Origin: Kitasatospora atroaurantiaca
GTDB lineage: Bacteria; Actinomycetota; Actinomycetes; Streptomycetales; Streptomycetaceae
DNA: 64,000 bases
NCBI RefSeq assembly: GCF_007828955.1
Contig: NZ_VIVR01000001.1
Coordinates: 4,712,001 to 4,776,000 of the forward strand
Reading direction: 5' to 3'
Positions 1 through 5,340 of the stretch are shown here, in pieces (position 1 is the stretch's first letter; each line of letters begins with the position of its first letter). The notes beneath the pieces were generated by a model, which saw only the letters and a list, made by a program, of their open reading frames with translations, searched no databases and was not told the DNA's origin. Both the position numbers and the translations under genes were made by a program.

Positions 1-221
1 CGCAGCCGGGGGTCGCCGTCGGGCAGCTTGCCGAGCGCGGCCTCCTCGGCGTGGTTGTGCGCGTCGGCCTCCCGGCTGTACCCCTCGCTGAGTACCTCCC
101 CGTCGGTGCCGACGATCACCGCACCCACCGAGAACGCGGTCTCGGAGGGCGGGCAGAGCTTGGACAGCTCGACCGCGCGGGCCAGCCAGAAGGCGTCGGT
201 GGTCACAGGGCCGCTGGTCAC
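1..221 (-). CDS. Deaminase, cytidine/deoxycytidylate deaminase fold (partial)
   Basis: The gene is cut by the left edge; 73 N-terminal residues are visible. It starts at a GTG whose bases overlap the TGA of the upstream reductase gene (GTGA overlap), so the two are translationally coupled. The visible part has the core of the zinc-dependent deaminase fold: SVGAVIVGTDGEVLSEGYSRE, then HNHAEEAALG, where H-A-E is the usual zinc ligand and proton-shuttle motif. The second half of the zinc site (PCxxC) lies outside the window. Together with the RibD-C-like partner this resembles a split RibD bifunctional enzyme, but substrate and pathway are inferred. It could instead act on a free nucleoside or a secondary metabolite. 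Confidence 0.75.
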   Translation of the reverse strand, partial: MTSGPVTTDAFWLARAVELSKLCPPSETAFSVGAVIVGTDGEVLSEGYSREADAHNHAEEAALGKLPDGDPRL

Positions 222-904
222 AGCGTGGACTCCTTGGGGGCGTACCGGAGCAGGACGACATCCCCCACCGTACGTGCCTCCAGCAGCCGCATCCGACGCG
301 TCGGGCCGCCGGGGAAGTCCGCCGCGCCGACGAAGCGCGGGGCGGCGGGCTGGCCGACCAGGAGCGGTGCGACGGCGAGCTGCAGCTCGTCGGCGAGCCC
401 CTGGGCGAGGAACTGGGTGTGGACGCTGCTCCCGCCCTCGACCATCAGCCGCCCGACGCCGCGCGCGCCGAGGTCGTCCAGCACCGTGCCGAGCTCCACG
501 CTGTCGCCGGTGCCGACCACCTCGGCCAGTCCGCCCAGTTCGACCTGCAGGCGGGGCGCCGAGGCGAGCGTGGTGTACGCGAGCTTCGCCCCGCCGGTGT
601 GCCAGAAGTTCAGCCCGGCCGCCAGCGAACCGCTCGCGCTGAGCGTGACCTTGAGCGGGTACTCGGGCTTCCCGGCGGCCACCCGGGCGGCCCGCCGCTG
701 GGCCGAGTTGACCAGCAGCCGGGGATTGTCCCGGCGCAGGGTGTTGCCGCCGACCAGGACGGCGTCGCAGGAGGCGCGCAGCTCGTCCACCCGGTCGAAG
801 TCCGCCGGGTCGGAGAGCAGCAGGCGCTCGGGCGAGGCGTCGTCCAGGTACCCGTCGATCGACATCGCGGCGCTCAACAGGACGTAGGGGCGGCGAGGTG
901 CCAC
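218..904 (-). CDS. Pyrimidine reductase family protein (RibD C-terminal / DHFR-like fold)
   Basis: A 228-aa protein of the RibD_C family, NADPH-dependent reductases related to dihydrofolate reductase. The N-terminus RPYVLLSAAMSIDGYLDD is the classic first strand and helix of the family. Next come LVGGNTLRRDNPRLLV (nucleotide-binding loop) and RLMVEGGSSVHTQFL, the EGG motif that binds NADPH phosphate. The GTG at 904 was chosen because upstream codons give only low-complexity Arg/Gly-rich sequence; no strong ribosome site is visible. It is coupled by GTGA overlap to the downstream deaminase, so a two-step deamination/reduction of a pyrimidine like that in riboflavin synthesis is likely. Whether this is the true riboflavin enzyme is uncertain, since no other rib genes are in view. 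Confidence 0.82.
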   Translation of the reverse strand: MAPRRPYVLLSAAMSIDGYLDDASPERLLLSDPADFDRVDELRASCDAVLVGGNTLRRDNPRLLVNSAQRRAARVAAGKPEYPLKVTLSASGSLAAGLNFWHTGGAKLAYTTLASAPRLQVELGGLAEVVGTGDSVELGTVLDDLGARGVGRLMVEGGSSVHTQFLAQGLADELQLAVAPLLVGQPAAPRFVGAADFPGGPTRRMRLLEARTVGDVVLLRYAPKESTL

Positions 905-1137
905 GGGGGAGTTCCGTTCTCTCGGGTGATGCCATCGGCGAGGCCGTCGGTGATGCCCGTCGGCGCGGCCACCGGCGAGGCCGTCGGCGATGTCATCGGT
1001 GCTGCCATCCGCTGTCACCGTACGTCCCGAGGGCCGTTGTTCGTCCACCGGTCCGGCCCCGTACGAGCGCAGTTCGCCCGCCGCCCCGACCCTGGTCCAG
1101 ACCTCGTACCGCCCACCCGAAGCCGAAGGGCCCACCT

Positions 1138-2514
1138 GTGACCCGTCCCCGTCCGCTCGGTCTCGTCGCGGCCGCACTCACGCTGGCCGCCGTACCCGCG
1201 CTCGGCGTCCCCGCCTCGGCGGTGACCTACGGCACGCCGACCATCACCCTGTCGGCCGCCTACCTCTCGGGCGCCGTCGGTGCGACCGGCGACCCCACCG
1301 TCACCGTGACGATCGCTCAGAGCGGTGCGGACGCCTCGGCGCTGACCGTGGCGGCCTCGGCGAGCAGCAGGACCTCCGTCGCCGGGACGGCCGACGTCAC
1401 GGTCAGCGGCACCGCCGGCACGCGCACCCTCGCGGTCGCCGCACGTGGCCAGGGGTACACCGACCTCACCGTCAAGGTCACCGGCCTCGGTGGCAAGACG
1501 GCGAGCAGGACGCTGCACTACGCGGCCTCGCCCGCCGTCCAGTACTCGACCGTCAGCCGGTACCTCACGGGCTCCAGCGACGCCTCGGCGGCCGTGGACG
1601 CGGGCGGCGGTTACCTCATCGTCGCGGACGACGAGTCCAACGTCCTGCGCCTGTACGACCGCAACGCCTCCGGTGCGCCGGTGCGCACCTGGGACTTCAG
1701 CTCGGCGCTCGGGGTCTCCAAGGAGATCGACATCGAGGGTGCGACCCGGGTCGGCAACACGGTCTACTGGACGGGCTCGCTCGGCAACAACAAGGACGGC
1801 GCGCTCAGGCCGGACCGCGCAACGGTCTTCACCACCACCGTCACGGGCTCGGGCGCGAGCACCCAGCTGACCCCGGCCGGCTCGTACAAGGGACTGCGGG
1901 CCGACCTGATCGCCTGGGACCAGGCCAACGGCAACCGGTACGGCTTCGCGGCCGGCGCCGCCTCCGGTCAGGCGCCGAAGCAGATCGACGGCTTCAACGT
2001 CGAGGGCCTGGAGTTCGCGCCGGGGAGCTCCACCACGGCGTACGTCGGATTCCGCGCGCCCCTCGCACCGCCGGTGAACGGTGGCAAGGCACTGCTGGTT
2101 CCGGTCACCAACTTCGCGCAGCTGCCGGGCGGTTCGGCGCACGCGACGTTCGGAAGCCCGATCGAGCTGGACCTCGGCGGCCTGAGCATCCGCGACATCC
2201 GCAAGAACGCCGCCGACCAGTACCTGATCGTGGCCGGCTCCTGGGCCGCCGACGACAACTCCGACCCGTACGCGCTCTACCGCTGGACGGGTCTGGCCGG
2301 TGACGCCCCGGTCAAGCTGCTCGACCTGCCGACCACCGACGCCGGCGGCTGGGAGGCCGTGGTGGACGTCCCCGACCTCACCGTCCCGGGCGGACGGGCG
2401 CAGCTGATCACGGACGACGGCTCCGCCGACCTCTACGGCGACGGCACGGCGGCCAAGGACCTCACCCACCCGGAGTGGAAGAAGTCCCGCTCGACCTGGT
2501 TCACCGTCAACTGA
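1138..2514 (+). CDS. Secreted protein, probable beta-propeller (DUF3616-like)
   Basis: A 458-aa exported protein. GTG 1138 was chosen because it follows a GAAGGG ribosome site and opens directly on a Sec signal peptide (VTRPRPLGLVAAALTLAAVPALGVPASA) with an A-x-A cleavage site near residue 25-28. The first ~120 mature residues are Thr/Ala/Val-rich and look like an Ig/cadherin-like beta domain. The rest has repeated short strands with motifs such as YLIVADDESNVLRLYDR, YWTGSLGNN and QYLIVAGSWA, typical of a beta-propeller of the DUF3616 or 'esterase-like phytase' type. No catalytic residues can be named. It stands alone and ends at a bidirectional hairpin. Family assignment is tentative; secretion is well supported. 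Confidence 0.7.
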   Translation: MTRPRPLGLVAAALTLAAVPALGVPASAVTYGTPTITLSAAYLSGAVGATGDPTVTVTIAQSGADASALTVAASASSRTSVAGTADVTVSGTAGTRTLAVAARGQGYTDLTVKVTGLGGKTASRTLHYAASPAVQYSTVSRYLTGSSDASAAVDAGGGYLIVADDESNVLRLYDRNASGAPVRTWDFSSALGVSKEIDIEGATRVGNTVYWTGSLGNNKDGALRPDRATVFTTTVTGSGASTQLTPAGSYKGLRADLIAWDQANGNRYGFAAGAASGQAPKQIDGFNVEGLEFAPGSSTTAYVGFRAPLAPPVNGGKALLVPVTNFAQLPGGSAHATFGSPIELDLGGLSIRDIRKNAADQYLIVAGSWAADDNSDPYALYRWTGLAGDAPVKLLDLPTTDAGGWEAVVDVPDLTVPGGRAQLITDDGSADLYGDGTAAKDLTHPEWKKSRSTWFTVN

Positions 2515-2531
2515 CGCCCGCCCGACACAGC

Positions 2532-2564
2532 TGCCGCCCCGGGATCAGACCGCCCGGGGCGGCA
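2532..2564. terminator. Bidirectional hairpin terminator
   Basis: A perfect 12-bp inverted repeat (2532-2543 and 2553-2564, GC-rich, 9-nt loop) lies between two convergent genes. It overlaps the last codons of the PPOX-family gene on the - strand. Its position suits termination of both transcripts. Confidence 0.65.
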
Positions 2565-3129
2565 CCGGCAGTGGGAGCGCGGGCAGGCCGTCGATGCTGG
2601 TGCCGACGTAGTCCTTGCCCTCGCAGTACGCCGAGAACTCCTCGTCGCCCTTGCGCTCGAAGTACTGCGAGTGCAGCTCGCGGTCCTCGCGGTAGTCCAT
2701 GAACGGGACGGCGTAGCCGCAGGAGTCACTGACCCGGTCGGCGGTGACCAGGACGATCGCCCGCAGCCCTGCCCCGTCCACGGACGGGTCGAAGTGGGCC
2801 AGCAGCTGAGCGAAGCGCGGGTCGTCCCGGAAGACCGGCTCCCCGCGGCCGTGCACCCGCACCACCGTGGGCGGGCCGGTGAACGCGCACCACATCAGCG
2901 TGATCCGGCCGTTCTCCCGCAGGTGGGCGATGGTCTCCGCGGTGCTGCCGCCGAAGTCCAGGTAGGCGAGCGTGAGTTCGTCCAGCAGGGCCAGCGTCCC
3001 GGAGCGGCCCTTGGGGGAGACGTTCACATGCCCGTCGCCCGCGAGCGGTGCGGTGGCGGTGAAGAAGACCGGCTGACTCTCGATGAACTTCCGCAGGCGC
3101 CCGTCGATGCGCTCATAAGTCTTTCCCAT
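2545..3129 (-). CDS. Pyridoxamine 5'-phosphate oxidase family protein
   Basis: A 194-aa protein of the FMN-binding split-barrel (PPOX-like) superfamily. Near the N-terminus is FFTATAPLAGDGHVNVSPKG, the strand pair with the N-x-S-P-K-G motif seen in flavin- or F420-binding general-stress and PNPOx-like proteins. It is followed by YLDFGGSTAETIAHLRENGRI and the WCAFTGPPTVVRVHGRGEPV segment. It is smaller than true PdxH and lacks the PLP-biosynthesis C-terminal dimer motif, so a redox or stress role is more likely than vitamin B6 synthesis. It is divergent from the methyltransferase at 3276, sharing a 146-bp regulatory region. The cofactor (FMN or F420) cannot be decided from sequence alone. Confidence 0.85.
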   Translation of the reverse strand: MGKTYERIDGRLRKFIESQPVFFTATAPLAGDGHVNVSPKGRSGTLALLDELTLAYLDFGGSTAETIAHLRENGRITLMWCAFTGPPTVVRVHGRGEPVFRDDPRFAQLLAHFDPSVDGAGLRAIVLVTADRVSDSCGYAVPFMDYREDRELHSQYFERKGDEEFSAYCEGKDYVGTSIDGLPALPLPVPPRAV

Positions 3130-3188
3130 GGGTCCGATTGTGGGCCAAAGGCTCCTCGAGTGGGATGTCGATTCCGGGTCGTCTTGTT

Positions 3189-3236
3189 ATTCGAGACGGA
3201 TGTTCTCGACACGCGAGACGATCGCTAGTCTCGAAT
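3189..3236 (+). promoter_or_regulatory. Promoter with nested inverted repeats upstream of methyltransferase
   Basis: A candidate sigma-70-type promoter reads TTCTCG (3203-3208), 17-bp spacer, TAGTCT (3226-3231). It is embedded in an exact 9-bp inverted repeat, ATTCGAGAC (3189-3197) and GTCTCGAAT (3228-3236). Two shorter inverted pairs built on CGAGA lie inside. This arrangement looks like a repressor operator over a promoter. The downstream gene starts at 3276 with ribosome site GAGGGGAG. Confidence 0.45.
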
Positions 3237-3275
3237 CGTCGGCGAACAGCCGGTGAGGGCGCGAGGGGAGTCGTC

Positions 3276-4088
3276 ATGACCGATCGTCAGGCTGTCTACA
3301 CACATGGCCATCAGGAGCCCGTGCTGCGATCGCACCGCTCCCGCACGGCAGCCAACTCGGCCGGCTATCTGCTGGCCGAACTGCGGCCGGGCCAGAGGCT
3401 GTTGGACGTGGGCTGCGGGCCCGGCACGATCACCGCCGACCTGGCCGAGCTGGTCGGCTCCAACGGCCGGGTGGTCGCTGTCGACACCTCCGCCGAGGTG
3501 CTGGCGCAGGTCGCCGAGTACGTCGCCGAACGCGGACTGTCCAACGTGGTCTTCGAGATCGCCGATGTGCACCGGATGTCGTACGCGGACGGCGAGTTCG
3601 ACGTGGTGCACGCCCACCAGGTGCTGCAGCACGTCACCGATCCGGTGGCCGCGCTGCGGGAGATGCGCCGGGTGACCGCGCCCGGTGGTGTGGTCGCGGC
3701 CCGCGACGCCGACTACGCGGCGATGACCTGGTACCCCCAACTGCCCGAGCTGGCCGAGTGGATGGCGCTGTACCAGCGGGTCTCGCGGGCCAACGGCGGC
3801 GAACCGGATGCGGGCCGCCGGCTGCTGTCCTGGGCCCGCGCGGCGGGCTTCACCACGGTCGAGAGCGGTTCGTCCACCTGGACGTACGCCACACCCGAGC
3901 AGCGGGACTGGTGGGGCGGCCTGTGGGCGGAGCGGATCCTGAAGTCAGGCATCGCCGAGACCGCCGTCGCCGAGGGGTTCGCCACGATTGAGGAACTGGA
4001 GCGGATCGCGGCCGGCTGGCGGCGCTGGGCCGCCGACGATGACGGCTGGTTCGCCGTGCTGCACGGGGAGATGCTGGCCCGGGTCTGA
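3276..4088 (+). CDS. Class I SAM-dependent methyltransferase
   Basis: A 270-aa protein with a UbiE/Methyltransf_11-type Rossmann fold. Motif I is LLDVGCGPGTITADLAEL (residues ~40-58), the acidic ribose-binding residue follows in VVAVDTSAEVL, motif II/III is FEIADVHRM, and the post-core EFDVVHAHQVLQHV is typical. The C-terminal third (residues ~165-270) is a Trp-rich helical cap that probably sets substrate choice. The start was chosen at ATG 3276 because GAGGGGAG sits just upstream, whereas earlier starts in frame are inside the operator region. It is monocistronic and divergent from the PPOX gene. The substrate is unknown; a small molecule, not a macromolecule, is likely for this subfamily. 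Confidence 0.85.
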   Translation: MTDRQAVYTHGHQEPVLRSHRSRTAANSAGYLLAELRPGQRLLDVGCGPGTITADLAELVGSNGRVVAVDTSAEVLAQVAEYVAERGLSNVVFEIADVHRMSYADGEFDVVHAHQVLQHVTDPVAALREMRRVTAPGGVVAARDADYAAMTWYPQLPELAEWMALYQRVSRANGGEPDAGRRLLSWARAAGFTTVESGSSTWTYATPEQRDWWGGLWAERILKSGIAETAVAEGFATIEELERIAAGWRRWAADDDGWFAVLHGEMLARV

Positions 4089-4389
4089 CGAGGTCGGGCA
4101 AGCGATCGGGATCGGGCATCCCAGGGGCGCGTGGGGGCACCTCCCGGCCGAAGGCTGGGGGAACTGCGCGGGACGGAAGGCAACGGCCTGTGCCCTTCCG
4201 CCTCGCGCGGTTCCCCGCGCCCCTGCGGTTACCCCGCTGCCTCGCCTGCCGGCGGCCCCTCTGCCCGGTGGTGTGGCTTACCTGGTGTTAACGCCCTGCG
4301 TACCCGTCGGTAGCAGAGTCTGCGTAGCGTGGGAGCGGTACCAGGCCCGGCCCGCCCCCCACCGGGCCGGGCCCGCTACCGTCCCGGGT
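4089..4389. other. Intergenic region between methyltransferase and SPOR gene
   Basis: Apart from palindromic repeat copy 1 (4121-4224), this stretch holds a segment (4270-4389) with TGGTGTTAACG and TAGCAGAGTCTGCGTAGC-like short inverted bases, probably the promoter of the SPOR/Nudix pair. I cannot assign clear -35 and -10 boxes and see no additional gene. Confidence 0.4.
4121..4224. repeat. Palindromic intergenic repeat, copy 1 (with 31-bp insert in left arm)
   Basis: Outer arms begin AGGGGCGCG and end CGCGCCCCT, with inner arms around AACTGCGCG and CGCGCGGTTCC. The left arm is interrupted by a block (about 4131-4160) reading GTGGGGGCACCTCCC then GGCCGAAGGCTGGGG. Such elements are abundant between Streptomyces genes. 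The copy starts about 30 bp after the methyltransferase stop and is preceded by a 20-bp flank (4101-4120) that resembles the flank of copy 2. Confidence 0.75.
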
Positions 4390-4551
4390 ATGGAGACCTA
4401 CCGGGTCATGCGACAGGACGACAACGGCAACCGCTACCTGGTGGCCAAGGGCCTCAGCAGGCAGGAAGCCGAGGCGCTGGCCGCCGAGTTCGAGGCGCGC
4501 GGCCACAAGCAGATGTACTGGGTCGAGCGCGACGACGCACGGGGCGCATAG
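4390..4551 (+). CDS. Small SPOR-like domain protein
   Basis: A 53-residue protein starting METYRVMRQDDNGNRYLVAK and continuing with SRQEAEALAAEFEARGHKQ and MYWVERDD. The beta-alpha-beta pattern with 'Y-V-x-G/K-x-L-S-R-x-E-A-x-x-x-A' is the half-domain of the SPOR family, which binds denuded glycan strands. However this protein has no signal peptide or membrane segment, so a cytoplasmic role is implied. Small stand-alone proteins of this type are common in streptomycetes. It ends 10 bp before the Nudix start, so the two are probably cotranscribed. Function unknown. Confidence 0.75.
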   Translation: METYRVMRQDDNGNRYLVAKGLSRQEAEALAAEFEARGHKQMYWVERDDARGA

Positions 4552-4561
4552 GGTCTGGGGC

Positions 4562-4963
4562 ATGGAGAACCGGATCGTCGTGGGCGGCGCCCTCATCCAC
4601 CAGGGCCGGGTGCTGGCGGCCCGCCGCAGCGCACCGCCCGAGGTGGCGGGGTACTGGGAGTTCCCGGGCGGCAAGGCCGAGCCGGGCGAGACCCAGGAGC
4701 AGGCGCTGGAACGCGAACTGCACGAGGAGCTCGGCGTACGGGCCCGCGCGTTGCGGCAGCTGCCGGGCCAGTGGCCGATCCGGGCCGGTCTTGAGCTGCG
4801 GATCTGGGCGGCCGAGCTGGTCTCCGGCGATCCGCAGCCTCTCGAGGACCACTCCGAGCTGCGCTGGCTCGGCCCCACGGAGCTCGCGGACGTCGACTGG
4901 CTGGAGCACGACCGCGAGGTCCTCCCGCACATCGCCCGCCTTCTCGCCGAGCCGCGCCCGTAG
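4562..4963 (+). CDS. (Deoxy)nucleoside triphosphate pyrophosphohydrolase, Nudix/MutT family
   Basis: A 133-aa Nudix hydrolase of MutT size. The Nudix box GGKAEPGETQEQALERELHE (residues ~39-58) followed by ELGV carries every canonical residue (G-x5-E-x7-REL-x-EE-x-G), so it should be active with Mg2+. N-terminal IVVGGALIHQGRVLAARRS and C-terminal LRWLGPTELADVDWLEHD match the MutT/NUDT1-like subfamily that cleans oxidised or damaged dNTPs to monophosphates. Streptomycetes carry many paralogues, so it may not be the main MutT. It lies in a two-gene unit with the SPOR protein, and the unit is bracketed by inverted copies of an intergenic repeat. Confidence 0.9.
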   Translation: MENRIVVGGALIHQGRVLAARRSAPPEVAGYWEFPGGKAEPGETQEQALERELHEELGVRARALRQLPGQWPIRAGLELRIWAAELVSGDPQPLEDHSELRWLGPTELADVDWLEHDREVLPHIARLLAEPRP

Positions 4964-5340
4964 GAACTCCGATCAGGATTGGGTATCCCAGGGGCGCGGA
5001 GAACTGCGCGAAGCGGGAGGCTGCAGACCGTTGCCTCCCGCTTCGCGCAGTTCTCCCCCAGCCTTCGGCCGGGAGGTGCCCCCACGCGCCCCTGGTGTGG
5101 TTGCTCGTCCGAATGACCTACTGGCGCAGCCCTTAGCCCAGGTAGGTCAATCGGAAAAGACGACCCACATGCCGGGATAGCCTGTCTATGTGGTGGGTAT
5201 GTCACTGTTCGGCAGCATTCGTCACCATCGGTGAGGCTGGCCGGCCACCTCGGCGAGGCCGGGCCGGCGACCTCACCGACGCCATCCCGCACCGCGGCGC
5301 CCGGCCGAGGTGCGCAGCCCGAGAGCCGGAGGCCCCGTCG
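4964..5340. promoter_or_regulatory. Intergenic region and putative operator zone upstream of SpoIIE gene
   Basis: Beyond repeat copy 2, two inverted repeats precede the phosphatase gene. TGACCTAC (5114-5121) pairs with GTAGGTCA (5142-5149), and ACCCAC (5163-5168) pairs with GTGGGT (5193-5198) with CACAT/ATGTG nested inside. Between them are A/T-richer bases (GGATAGCC, TCTATG) that could be a -10 region. The remaining stretch to 5340 could code in frame with the phosphatase, but the ribosome site favours a later start. Confidence 0.4.
4988..5095. repeat. Palindromic intergenic repeat, copy 2 (insert in right arm)
   Basis: Same family as copy 1: CCAGGGGCGCG at the left, CGCGCCCCTGG at the right, with AACTGCGCGAAGCGGGAGG pairing with the reverse near 5035-5050. 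Here the 31-bp block is in the right arm as its reverse complement (about 5054-5084). The right arm of copy 2 is therefore the inverse of the left arm of copy 1. Confidence 0.75.

Noticed and set aside
4121-5095. Composite transposon or insertion sequence
   Set aside because: The inverted repeats flank only a SPOR and a Nudix gene; no transposase or target-site duplication is visible, and the repeat is of a type common between streptomycete genes.
5188-5340. Earlier start for the first SpoIIE protein
   Set aside because: The extra residues are not domain-like, overlap the inverted-repeat region, and GTG 5341 has a well-spaced GGAGG.
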